A stretch of DNA of 64,000 bases from the NCBI GenBank assembly GCA_028099475.1, contig JAOHHF010000001.1:1-64000 (forward strand), written 5' to 3'. The first letter of the stretch is position 1. Each line of letters begins with the position of its first letter. The position numbers and the translations under genes are program-made. Below, one piece after another: positions 38,313 to 46,459 of the stretch. Source of the stretch: Candidatus Pelagibacter sp. (GTDB lineage Bacteria; Pseudomonadota; Alphaproteobacteria; Pelagibacterales; Pelagibacteraceae). The notes below the pieces were generated by a model that searched no databases, had not been told where the DNA came from, and saw only the letters and a list, made by a program, of their open reading frames with translations.

Positions 38313-38771
38313 ATGAACTATAAACCAAATATTGCATTATACGAACCTGATATACCGCAAAATACCGCAGCAATAATTAGAACGTGCGCTTGTTTGGGGG
38401 CTAAACTAGAAATTATTGAGCCTTGTGGTTTTCATCTAGATGACAAACGGTTCAAAAGAGTAGTAATGGACTATATGGATTTGGAAAGAATTGAGATACA
38501 TCAAAGTGCAGAGGAATTTTTTAAAGCAAAAAAAAATCGAAGAATAATATTAATGACAACAAAAGCCTCCATATCATACTTAAAATTTAAATTTGAAAAA
38601 GAAGATACAATATTATTTGGTCGAGAGAGTGCTGGAGTGCCTGAAAGTATTCACCAATCTATTCAAGACCGTTTAAAAATACCTATGAATGGAAATACTA
38701 GATCACTTAATATAGCTTCCTCTGTTGCTATTGTGTTGGCAGAAAGCTTAAGACAAACAAAATTGATATAA
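38313..38771 (+). CDS. trmL: tRNA (cytidine/uridine-34-2'-O)-methyltransferase
   Basis: A 152-residue minimal SPOUT methyltransferase. The N-terminal LYEPDIPQNTAAIIRTCACLGAKL (read as YEPDIPQNTAAIIRTC) binds the tRNA, and the knotted SAM site is built from FGRESAGVPESIH, LKIPMNGNTRSLNIASSVAIVL (IPMNGNTRSLNIASSVAI). It methylates the wobble ribose of leucine tRNAs in the cytoplasm. hemF starts one base after its stop. Confidence 0.93.
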   Translation: MNYKPNIALYEPDIPQNTAAIIRTCACLGAKLEIIEPCGFHLDDKRFKRVVMDYMDLERIEIHQSAEEFFKAKKNRRIILMTTKASISYLKFKFEKEDTILFGRESAGVPESIHQSIQDRLKIPMNGNTRSLNIASSVAIVLAESLRQTKLI

Positions 38772-38772
38772 A

Positions 38773-39600
38773 ATGGATAATGAAATTAAAAAAGATCTAG
38801 CAAGTAATTGGTTTAAACTTCTTCAAAACGCTACTTGTAATGACATTTCTAGACTAGAAAAAAATAAAATAAAATTTAAATCAACTTCCTGGCAAAGAAG
38901 CAAAGATCGAGATGAAGGTGGTGGTGAGTATAGAATTATCAAAAATGGAAAAGTTTTTGAAAAAGTAGGCGTAAATTTTTCAAAGGTATATGGAAAATTT
39001 CCTAAAAAATTCCAAAAAAATATTCCTGGAGCTAGTAAAGATCCTAGATTTTGGGCATCTGGGATTTCAATAGTAATGCATATGCAAAATCCCCATATTC
39101 CGGCAATGCATTTTAATACTAGATATATTTGCACGACCCAAAATTGGTTTGGCGGAGGAATGGATGTAACCCCTTCAATAAAGGATACTAATGAAAAGAA
39201 TAAATTCCATCGTTCTTTAAAAACAATGTGTGATCGTCATAATAAAAATTATTATACAAAGTATAAAAAATGGTGTGATGAATATTTTTACCTACCCCAT
39301 AGAAATGAAGCAAGGGGAATTGGTGGAATTTTTTTTGATTATAAAAAAAATAATTTTGAAAAAGATTTTAAATTTGTAAGAGATCTAGGTGTGACGTTTC
39401 AAATGATGTTTAATAATATTATTGAAAATAAGATTAAGAAAAAATGGACTTTAAAAGATAAAGAGATGCAGTATATTAAAAGAGGAAGATACGCTGAGTT
39501 TAATTTATTATACGATAGAGGTACTAAATTCGGCTTACAAACAGGTGGAAACGTAGAAGGTATATTGATGTCGTTACCACCAACTGCTAAATGGAAATAA
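38773..39600 (+). CDS. hemF: Oxygen-dependent coproporphyrinogen III oxidase
   Basis: A 275-residue enzyme that converts coproporphyrinogen III to protoporphyrinogen IX in haem synthesis. Conserved segments are GGGEYRIIKNGKVFEKVGVNFS, SIVMHMQNPHIPAMHFNTRYI, WFGGGMDVTP, EARGIGGIFFDY and the C-terminal RGTKFGLQTGGNVEGILMSLPP, all diagnostic (each split here as needed). Aerobic haem supply fits the nearby cytochrome genes. It sits between trmL and greA with 1-3 base gaps. Confidence 0.95.
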   Translation: MDNEIKKDLASNWFKLLQNATCNDISRLEKNKIKFKSTSWQRSKDRDEGGGEYRIIKNGKVFEKVGVNFSKVYGKFPKKFQKNIPGASKDPRFWASGISIVMHMQNPHIPAMHFNTRYICTTQNWFGGGMDVTPSIKDTNEKNKFHRSLKTMCDRHNKNYYTKYKKWCDEYFYLPHRNEARGIGGIFFDYKKNNFEKDFKFVRDLGVTFQMMFNNIIENKIKKKWTLKDKEMQYIKRGRYAEFNLLYDRGTKFGLQTGGNVEGILMSLPPTAKWK

Positions 39601-39603
39601 AAA

Positions 39604-40080
39604 ATGGATAAAGAACCAATAACGTTAAACGGTTTAAATAGACTAAAAGAAGAGTTAGTTTTTTTAAAAGAAAAAAAAAGACCAGAAATTGTAGCTGCAA
39701 TCTCAGAGGCTAGATCTCATGGAGATCTTAAAGAAAATGCAGAATACCATGCGGCTAAAGAGGAGCAGTCTCACAATGAAGGAAGGATAACAGAAATCAA
39801 TGACATCATTGCAAGAGCTAATGTTATTGATGTAACAAAATTAAATAATGATGGAAAAATAATCTTTGGTTCAACTGTATTTTTAGAGAACTTGGATAGT
39901 GGTGAAAAAATTAGCTACAAGATTGTTGGAAAAGACGAAGCTGATCTAAAACAAAAACTTATTTTTTTTCAATCACCTATTGGAAAAGGATTAATTGGAA
40001 AAAATAAAAATGATCTTGTTGAGATAACAACTCCCGCAGGAGTTAAAAATTTTGAAATTAAAGATGTTAAATATATTTAA
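39604..40080 (+). CDS. greA: Transcription elongation factor GreA
   Basis: A 158-residue factor that rescues backtracked RNA polymerase by stimulating transcript cleavage. The N-terminal coiled coil includes GLNRLKEELVFLK and SHGDLKENAEYHAAKEEQ, the tip acidic residues lie in DLKENAEYH, and the C-terminal FKBP-like domain ends SPIGKGLIGKNKNDLVEI. Its 3' end overlaps the convergent cca gene by four bases. Confidence 0.96.
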   Translation: MDKEPITLNGLNRLKEELVFLKEKKRPEIVAAISEARSHGDLKENAEYHAAKEEQSHNEGRITEINDIIARANVIDVTKLNNDGKIIFGSTVFLENLDSGEKISYKIVGKDEADLKQKLIFFQSPIGKGLIGKNKNDLVEITTPAGVKNFEIKDVKYI

Positions 40081-41351
40081 CTTTTAATAATTGTTTGAAT
40101 TTGTTTTTCTGTAATTTGGAAACTATTTTGAACCCATGTTTCTTCTATTAACTTTAATTTAATCCCTAATAATTTTCCTTCTGGAATTTTGTATTTACTC
40201 ATAAGTACATTTGCCCCTATCGGTAGTGTTGGGATAATTTTTTCTTTGTATACCTCAGCTAATTTAAGTAATTTTTTTTCTACCGATTTAGAACTAAATA
40301 ACTTAAAATTAATTATGTCTAGTGCGGCCTGTCTTCCATTAAAATAAAATATTTTGTTAAAATTTTTTTCGGTAAAGTTTTTAATACTTACATTTTCTTT
40401 ATAAAAAGAATCAATAACCTTTAATCTTTTTTGATCTTTTTTAGATATATTGAATTTATAAATAAAATAATCAACATTATCAGTCCTATCAACTATCAAA
40501 AGGGATAGAAGAAATATAAAATCAATTTTAGATAAATTTTTAAGACCATAAGAGTTTAATTTCTTTAAATTTTGTAAATTTTTTAGTTGAGGAAAGATAA
40601 TTTCTAAAAGTTCTAGACTAATCTTGTCTTTAAATATTTTGATAAATTTATTTGATTTAGTAAGTTTCTGTAGCTCATCAATCAATCTTTCTGAAGATAA
40701 ATTGGAAACTCCTTTGATATTTCTTTTTATTATTTTGATGACTTCAGGATTGTGACTTTGACTTGAGTAATTTAAGAAAAATCTTATGTATCTAAGAATG
40801 CGTAAATAATCCTCTTTAATTCTTTCCTCTGCATCGCCTATAAAATTAATAGTTCCACTTTCCAAATCTTTTCTACCATCATATGGATCAAACAAGTTTC
40901 CCTTTTTATTTGAGTAAATAGAATTAATTGAAAAATCTCTTCTTGCTGCATCTTCTTTCCAATCTAGAGAAAATTCTACATTTGCATGTCTTCCATCGGT
41001 AGTTACATCTTTTCTTAATGACGTAATTTCATATTTATAACTATCAATTATTGCTGTGATAGTTCCATGTTCAATCCCAGTTTCATAAAAATTTATATCT
41101 TGTTTTTTTAAAGCATCACAAACTTCGTTTGGTTTTAAATTCGTGGCTAAATCAATATCATCAACAATTTCTTTTTTAATGATTTTTCTTATGCATCCTC
41201 CTACATATCTGACTTCACTGATATCTGAGTAATTGTTAAGTGCTTCAAAAATTTTTTTTGCTGGTGTTTTTTTTGATAAATTTATAAGGCTTTGACTTAT
41301 ATAATTAAGATTACTAGATCTAAAAAAAAATTTATTTAAAAAGTTTTCCAT
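40077..41351 (-). CDS. cca: CCA tRNA nucleotidyltransferase
   Basis: A 424-residue class II nucleotidyltransferase of the poly(A) polymerase/CCA-adding family. YVGGCIRKIIKKEIVDDIDLATNL carries the GG and the catalytic DxD (VDDIDLAT), RRDFSINSIYSNKKGNLFDPYDG continues the head domain, and ERIKEDYLRILRYIRF with SSERLIDELQKL follows. It adds or repairs tRNA 3' CCA ends, although the adjacent tRNA-Gln has a genome-encoded CCA. It starts three bases after that tRNA and may share its transcript. Confidence 0.92.
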   Translation of the reverse strand: MENFLNKFFFRSSNLNYISQSLINLSKKTPAKKIFEALNNYSDISEVRYVGGCIRKIIKKEIVDDIDLATNLKPNEVCDALKKQDINFYETGIEHGTITAIIDSYKYEITSLRKDVTTDGRHANVEFSLDWKEDAARRDFSINSIYSNKKGNLFDPYDGRKDLESGTINFIGDAEERIKEDYLRILRYIRFFLNYSSQSHNPEVIKIIKRNIKGVSNLSSERLIDELQKLTKSNKFIKIFKDKISLELLEIIFPQLKNLQNLKKLNSYGLKNLSKIDFIFLLSLLIVDRTDNVDYFIYKFNISKKDQKRLKVIDSFYKENVSIKNFTEKNFNKIFYFNGRQAALDIINFKLFSSKSVEKKLLKLAEVYKEKIIPTLPIGANVLMSKYKIPEGKLLGIKLKLIEETWVQNSFQITEKQIQTIIKS

Positions 41352-41354
41352 AAA

Positions 41355-41428
41355 TGGCTGGGGCGCTAGGATTCGAACCTAGGATGCCGGTACCAAAAAC
41401 CAGTGCCTTACCACTTGGCTACGCCCCA
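41355..41428 (-). tRNA. tRNA-Gln (anticodon TTG)
   Basis: A 74-base cloverleaf read on the minus strand: acceptor TGGGGCG pairs with CGCCCCA, the discriminator is G, and CCA is encoded. The anticodon stem CTGGT/ACCGG closes the loop TTTTGGT, giving anticodon TTG (Gln, CAA). The T arm is CCTAG-GTTCGAAT-CCTAG-like (CCTAGGTTCGAATCCTAG). It lies between ispE and cca, both also on the minus strand. Confidence 0.96.
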
Positions 41429-41461
41429 ATATTGTCTTCGTATAACACAAAAAAATAATAT

Positions 41462-42307
41462 TTATATAGTTTTTGACGTAATGCACCAATAATTTTTAAA
41501 TTTTCTTTTAAATTGAACTTTTGCTAAATCACAATCTTGTTTTTTTTGGTAATACGCAACTAATACTGAACCTGAGCCTGTCATTCTCACAAATAAAGGT
41601 TGATTCAAATTTTCTAAAAAAGATTTAAGCACTTTAAGTTTTGGGTATTTTAAGAATGCAATTTTTTCTAAAGCATTTTCTTGTTTTAATAAAAATCTCA
41701 AACTAAACATATTTTGTTTGGGGATATTAAACGCTGGTTTTGTATATTTTTTAACCCCTGAGTAAATTTTTTTTGTAGAGCATCCAAAATTAGGTCGAAT
41801 AAGTAGAGTATGAAAATTTGGACCTCTTGAAAACTTTTTAATTATATTGTTTGATGACAATACAGTGTTATTTGGAGTAATACCTAAAATGACATCTGAG
41901 CCAATCAAATTGGTTATCTCTAAGATTTTTTTTTTACTTAATTTTAAAAATTTTCTTTTAATTAAAAAGGTAAGAATATTTGCTGCATTCATAGAGCCGC
42001 CACCAAGACCAGCTTGTTGAGGTATGTTTTTTTTTATCTTTATTTGAAACTTTGTATTATTTAATAATCTTTGATCATCTAAAATATTAAATAATTTATT
42101 CACTGTATTATTTTTATTTATATTTTGAGAAAAATTACCATTAAAAGAAATGTGATGTTTTTTGCTATTAATCTTTTTGATGGTAATTAAATCATGTAAT
42201 TCAATAAATTTAACAACACTTTCAATTTTATGAAGTTTAGTGAGTTTGCCAGTTATATGTAGCGCCAAATTAATCTTAGCAAATGATTTTACTTTATTAA
42301 TATTCAT
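41462..42307 (-). CDS. ispE: 4-diphosphocytidyl-2-C-methyl-D-erythritol kinase
   Basis: A 281-residue GHMP kinase of the methylerythritol phosphate isoprenoid pathway. SFAKINLALHITGK is the N-terminal substrate loop, IPQQAGLGGGSMNAANIL the ATP-binding glycine loop with the catalytic region GSDVILGITPNNTV after it, and MTGSGSVLVAYY the third GHMP motif. It would contribute precursors for the carotenoid genes at 54629-58928. It starts at the base after the stop codon of the TPR gene upstream. Confidence 0.9.
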   Translation of the reverse strand: MNINKVKSFAKINLALHITGKLTKLHKIESVVKFIELHDLITIKKINSKKHHISFNGNFSQNINKNNTVNKLFNILDDQRLLNNTKFQIKIKKNIPQQAGLGGGSMNAANILTFLIKRKFLKLSKKKILEITNLIGSDVILGITPNNTVLSSNNIIKKFSRGPNFHTLLIRPNFGCSTKKIYSGVKKYTKPAFNIPKQNMFSLRFLLKQENALEKIAFLKYPKLKVLKSFLENLNQPLFVRMTGSGSVLVAYYQKKQDCDLAKVQFKRKFKNYWCITSKTI

Positions 42308-43993
42308 CTAAGAATTTTTCAGACCCTCTAAAATTTTAATATTTATTTTCTGTTTAATTTCTTCATCAGCGTTATCTAAACTCAGAACATAATTCCAAAA
42401 ATATCTTGCTTGCATGTTTCTATTTAATTTCCACAAAATATCACCATAATGATCGTTTACCGTTGCATCTTCAGGCATTAATTCTACTGCTTTTTTTAAA
42501 AATTTTTCTGCTTCTATATAGTTTTCTATTAAATAATATGCCCATCCAATTGAGTCTGTAATGTAAGGGTCGTTACTTCTCAGGTCATAAGCTTTCTTTA
42601 GCATTTCCATTGCTTCATCTATTTTATAATCCCGTTCTAGCCAAGAATAAGCCAAATAATTTAGAACATAGGCATCATCAGGATTAATCTTAAGAGAGTT
42701 TAGTAAATCTTCATCTGCTTTTTCATAATTTCCTAATCGCTCATAACTTCCTCCTCTCCTATATAATAAGTCAGATTTAACCTCAGGATTGTTACTTAAT
42801 AATGAAATTATTTTTGAATAATACATAATTGCTTTTTCATAGTTTTTTGAATTTTTATAAAAATTTGCAATATCAAAAATAATTTTTATATTTGGATTAT
42901 CAATTTTACTAAACTTAGAGTTTATGAAATCTATTCCTTCATCATATCCGTTTTTTTTAATAATTATTTGAGCTTCTTTTTTGGATCTAAACCAATAATA
43001 AAATTCGTATTTCTTATCAAAGTTCTTTAAAACTTTTGTGGCCTTGTCATATTCTTTATTGAGATAAAAATTTTCAGCTACAAGTGATAAATTTAAAATA
43101 AATTTTGGATTTAAATAATTTGAAAGATTCAAATAAAAATTAGATTTTTCAATATCTTCTTCAGATGAATAAAGATTTGAAATTAAAAATAAAAATTCAC
43201 CAACAATATCATTATGATTGGTACATGAAAAAATATTATTAAATTCTTTAAAATTTTCTTCTTCAATCCAACTTTTACTTTGAGATAGCAATAAGGTTGA
43301 ATTTATATATTCAAGTTGGTTCGAAACTGCTTTTGCTTCATCTATCTTATTATTTTCAATTAAAAAATTGATATAAAAAAAAATATATCTTGAATAATCT
43401 CCATCTGGATTATTAATTAAATTTAAAAATGAAGATCTGGTATTTTCTTTTTTTAAATAACATCTCTGAAATGCTTGATTGATAATGGATATATTTCCAA
43501 AATTTTTTTTATTGGATAGAATCTTTTTATTTTTAAAAGTATAGATATATTGTCTTAAAGTTTCAAAAATAACTAAATTAAATCTATTTTCATTTTGAAA
43601 TCTTAAGCTTAAATCTAAATATTTTTCAGCTTGAACTAAATTATTTTTTTTTAGACTATCTACTATTAATAGCATGTAAGCATCAAAAAAATTTAGCTCA
43701 CCTTCATTGGTACCATTTTTTATTACATTTATAGCCTGAGAAACTTTATTTTCTAAAACTAAAGAATAAGTATATCTTTTTAAATATGATTTATGTTTTT
43801 TAAGCAAATCCTTAGAAGCGTTAAAAAATTTTAATGCATCAGAATTATTATTATTTTCAGAAGCAACTATTCCTGAAAAATAATTTGATAAATCCTTTGA
43901 ATTAAACTCATTGAAACTAGCACTTTTAGAATATACGGGTGTCTGATACAATAATGTGATGGTAACAAATAGTTTTGTTAGTTTATTAAACAT
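42308..43993 (-). CDS. Secreted or envelope TPR-repeat protein
   Basis: A 561-residue protein with an N-terminal signal sequence (about residues 1-22, ending VYSKSAS) and many helical repeats. Clear TPR units lie in the last third: EKAIMYYSKIISLLSNNPEV, YERLGNYEKADEDLLNSLKINPDDAYVLNYLAYSWLE (split as EKADEDLLNSLKINPDDAY and VLNYLAYSWLE), MEMLKKAYDLRSNDPYI and EAEKFLKKAVELMPEDATV. It resembles alphaproteobacterial periplasmic TPR proteins encoded next to ispE. A protein-interaction role is likely but the partner is unknown. Only 11 bases separate it from the divergent UDG gene. Confidence 0.75.
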   Translation of the reverse strand: MFNKLTKLFVTITLLYQTPVYSKSASFNEFNSKDLSNYFSGIVASENNNNSDALKFFNASKDLLKKHKSYLKRYTYSLVLENKVSQAINVIKNGTNEGELNFFDAYMLLIVDSLKKNNLVQAEKYLDLSLRFQNENRFNLVIFETLRQYIYTFKNKKILSNKKNFGNISIINQAFQRCYLKKENTRSSFLNLINNPDGDYSRYIFFYINFLIENNKIDEAKAVSNQLEYINSTLLLSQSKSWIEEENFKEFNNIFSCTNHNDIVGEFLFLISNLYSSEEDIEKSNFYLNLSNYLNPKFILNLSLVAENFYLNKEYDKATKVLKNFDKKYEFYYWFRSKKEAQIIIKKNGYDEGIDFINSKFSKIDNPNIKIIFDIANFYKNSKNYEKAIMYYSKIISLLSNNPEVKSDLLYRRGGSYERLGNYEKADEDLLNSLKINPDDAYVLNYLAYSWLERDYKIDEAMEMLKKAYDLRSNDPYITDSIGWAYYLIENYIEAEKFLKKAVELMPEDATVNDHYGDILWKLNRNMQARYFWNYVLSLDNADEEIKQKINIKILEGLKNS

Positions 43994-44004
43994 TCAATCA
44001 TTGT

Positions 44005-44724
44005 ATGACTAAAAAAGTGATAAATCAAAAAGGCAAATTCGACGAAGAATTAATAAATACGATTGAACCGAATTTTGTATTTAAAAATAAGCCTATTAAT
44101 AGATTTAATTTTACTGAAAGCGATGAAGAGGAAAGTCAATCTGATAAAGCTGAGCTGCTTAATAATTTAGGAAAGAAAATAAATTCAATTGAAAATTGTA
44201 ATTTAAAAGATAATTCAAAAAATCTTGTTTTGGGTGATGGTAATATAAATAGTCCTATTATGTTGATTGGGGAGGCTCCAGGAATTGAAGAAGATAAAGA
44301 TGGCATACCATTTAAAGGAGAAATTGGAGAACTATTAAACAAAATGCTTCTAGCAATAGAAATAAAAAGAAAAAATATTTATTGCAGTTATGCAATAAAT
44401 TTTAGACCACCTGAAGATCGAAAACCCACCTCTATAGAAATCAAAAGATACTCAGTTTTTCTTAAAGAACATATATCAATTATTAATCCTAAAATTATCA
44501 TTTTAATGGGTAGTTCTGCAATGGAGGCCGTGACAGCTATCAATACTAAAATATCTTCTGAAAGAGGAAATTGGAAAGAAGTGATATTAAAAAATAAAAC
44601 TTACCCAATAATGATTACTTTTAACCCATCATATTTAATCAGATTTCCAGAAAATAAAAAATATTCTTGGGAAGACTTAAAAAGAATTAGACAAAAAATT
44701 CAAGATTTAAAAATAAAGATTTAA
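44005..44724 (+). CDS. Family-4-like uracil-DNA glycosylase lacking most Fe-S cysteines
   Basis: A 239-residue UDG-superfamily protein with an N-terminal extension of about 50 residues. Motif I is GEAPGIEEDKDGIPFKG (89-105), as in family 4. Of the four cysteines that bind the 4Fe-4S cluster in family 4, only Cys65 remains; the others align with Ile62, Phe133 (NFRPP instead of KCRPP) and Tyr149. Motif II reads NPSYLIR (Asn207) where family 4 has HPSYLLR; an Asn-Pro-Ser motif is typical of the MUG/TDG family. The fold is probably kept but substrate range or activity may differ. The next gene begins at its last base. Confidence 0.8.
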   Translation: MTKKVINQKGKFDEELINTIEPNFVFKNKPINRFNFTESDEEESQSDKAELLNNLGKKINSIENCNLKDNSKNLVLGDGNINSPIMLIGEAPGIEEDKDGIPFKGEIGELLNKMLLAIEIKRKNIYCSYAINFRPPEDRKPTSIEIKRYSVFLKEHISIINPKIIILMGSSAMEAVTAINTKISSERGNWKEVILKNKTYPIMITFNPSYLIRFPENKKYSWEDLKRIRQKIQDLKIKI

Positions 44725-45296
44725 TGAAAGTGTCTGCAGGGGTTGATGAGGTTGGAAGAGGATGTTTGGCAGGCCCCGTTTATGCTGCTGCAGTAATTTT
44801 AGATGATTCAATTAATATAAAAATATTAAAAGACTCTAAGTTAGTAGCCAAAGATAAAAGGGAATTATTAGCTAATTATATTAAAAAAAATTCAATTTGG
44901 GCTATTGGTAAAGCTTCTGTCAAAGAAATAGACAAAATAAATATATTACAGGCAAGTTTATTGGCAATGAAAAGGGCTATAAAAAAACTTAAAAAAAAAC
45001 CATCTCATGTTTTAATTGATGGCAATAAAGTTCCTGATTTAAAAAATTATAACTTAAAAGCGATAATTAAAGGTGATCAAAAAATTCCTTCAATCTCTGC
45101 TGCATCTATAATTGCAAAAGTTTCAAGGGATAAATTCTTAACCACACTTGCTAGAAATAATAAAGGATACGGTTGGGAACAAAATTTTGGCTATGGAACT
45201 AAACAACATTTAAAGGCAATTAAAAAACTTGGTATTAATAAGCATCATAGAAAAACTTTTTCTCCGATATCTAAGTTTAAGACACACAAGATATAG
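44724..45296 (+). CDS. rnhB: Ribonuclease HII
   Basis: A 190-residue enzyme that cuts RNA in RNA-DNA hybrids, including single ribonucleotides. The catalytic acids are in AGVDEVGRGCLAGPVYAAAV (Asp8, Glu9), DSKLV, VLIDGNKVP and ISAASIIAKVSRD. The C-terminus ends FGYGTKQHLKAI...HHRKTFSP, the usual RnhB tail. It overlaps the UDG gene by one base and lies 92 bases upstream of ccrM. Confidence 0.95.
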   Translation: MKVSAGVDEVGRGCLAGPVYAAAVILDDSINIKILKDSKLVAKDKRELLANYIKKNSIWAIGKASVKEIDKINILQASLLAMKRAIKKLKKKPSHVLIDGNKVPDLKNYNLKAIIKGDQKIPSISAASIIAKVSRDKFLTTLARNNKGYGWEQNFGYGTKQHLKAIKKLGINKHHRKTFSPISKFKTHKI

Positions 45297-45320
45297 TTGT
45301 AACCTATCCACCTAACACAA

Positions 45321-45372
45321 ATTGAATCCAAATAATTCAATCGTAGGTTGACCGAAGAATCCATCTGGAGTC
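45321..45372 (+). promoter_or_regulatory. GANTC cluster with inverted repeat upstream of ccrM
   Basis: Three GANTC sites (45324-45328, 45357-45361, 45368-45372) lie in the 92-base leader of the GANTC-methylase-type gene ccrM. The first sits in the left arm of a 7-bp inverted repeat (ATTGAAT at 45321, ATTCAAT at 45335, loop 7). A wider 6-bp pair, AACCTA at 45301 and TAGGTT at 45344, surrounds it. In Caulobacter the ccrM promoter is itself controlled by GANTC methylation, so autoregulation is a reasonable inference. Confidence 0.5.
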
Positions 45373-45388
45373 TAATTAATTTATACAA

Positions 45389-46459
45389 ATGAAAAGTGAA
45401 TTTAAAAATAAAATTATCAATGGAGACAGTCTCGAAGAATTAAAAAAAATTCCAAGTGAAACTTTTGATTTAATTTTTGCAGACCCTCCATACAACTTAC
45501 AATTAAAAAGTGAATTAACTAGACCAGATAGATCTAAAGTTAGCGCTGTAAATGATAAGTGGGATCAATTTGAAAATTTTAAAAAATATGATGAATTTAC
45601 CTATCAATGGTTGTCAGAGTGTAAAAGAATTTTAAAAAAAGATGGGGCTATCTGGGTTATTGGAAGTTATCATAATATTTTTAGAGTAGGAACAGCAATA
45701 CAAAACTTAGGGTTTTGGATTTTAAATGACGTTATTTGGAACAAAAATAATCCGATGCCTAATTTTAGAGGAACTCGTTTTACTAATGCGCATGAAACTT
45801 TGATTTGGGCTTCAAAAAGTGAAAAATCAAAATACACTTTCAATTATCAGTCATTAAAATGTTTAAACGATGATCTTCAAATGAGATCTAATTGGAATTT
45901 GCCGATTTGTAATGGAGCTGAGAGATTAAAGAAAAATGGAAAAAAAATACATTCAACACAGAAACCAGAGTCTCTTCTTCACAGAGTGTTACTAGCATCA
46001 TCTAATAAAGGTGATATGATTTTAGATCCATTTCTAGGATCTGGAACTACAGCAACTGTTGCAAAAAAATTAGGTAGAAATTATTTTGGTATAGAAAAAG
46101 AAAATGTTTATTTCAAAGCAGCAGAACAAAGATTAAAAAATACAAAACCTATTGATGATGATTTATTGGATACTCTTAAAAATAATAGATCAAAACCAAG
46201 AATACCTTTTGGTTCTTTGGTGGAGCTTGGAATAATTAAACCAGGCACTAACATTTTTGATAATAAGAAAAAAATATCAGCAAGAATTATGGCTGATGGT
46301 AGTATTAAACATGAACAAACTGAGGGATCTATCCATAAGGTTGCTGCAACAATTTTAGGTGCTGAAAGCTGTAATGGCTGGACTTACTGGCATTGTGATA
46401 TTAATGGAAGAATACATCCAATTGATTATCTAAGACAAAGATTAATTTCAAAAAATTAA
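45389..46459 (+). CDS. ccrM: CcrM-type adenine-specific DNA methyltransferase (GANTC)
   Basis: A 356-residue beta-class N6-adenine methyltransferase. Motif IV is ADPPYNL (Asp32), the target-recognition and W-rich middle region follows, QKPESLLHRVLLASS is motif X-like, and the SAM motif is LDPFLGSGTTATVA at about 212. The C-terminal ~80 residues (IPFGSLVELGIIKPGT to GWTYWHCDINGRIHPIDYLR) form the RAMA-type domain typical of alphaproteobacterial CcrM, which methylates GANTC and times cell-cycle transcription. No restriction endonuclease is adjacent, supporting an orphan regulatory methylase. The 3' end overlaps the next, convergent gene by four bases. Confidence 0.92.
   Translation: MKSEFKNKIINGDSLEELKKIPSETFDLIFADPPYNLQLKSELTRPDRSKVSAVNDKWDQFENFKKYDEFTYQWLSECKRILKKDGAIWVIGSYHNIFRVGTAIQNLGFWILNDVIWNKNNPMPNFRGTRFTNAHETLIWASKSEKSKYTFNYQSLKCLNDDLQMRSNWNLPICNGAERLKKNGKKIHSTQKPESLLHRVLLASSNKGDMILDPFLGSGTTATVAKKLGRNYFGIEKENVYFKAAEQRLKNTKPIDDDLLDTLKNNRSKPRIPFGSLVELGIIKPGTNIFDNKKKISARIMADGSIKHEQTEGSIHKVAATILGAESCNGWTYWHCDINGRIHPIDYLRQRLISKN

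Noticed and set aside
40077..41428. Integration site at tRNA-Gln
   Set aside because: No integrase, no repeated tRNA 3' end and no foreign genes are seen on either side; housekeeping genes flank it directly.
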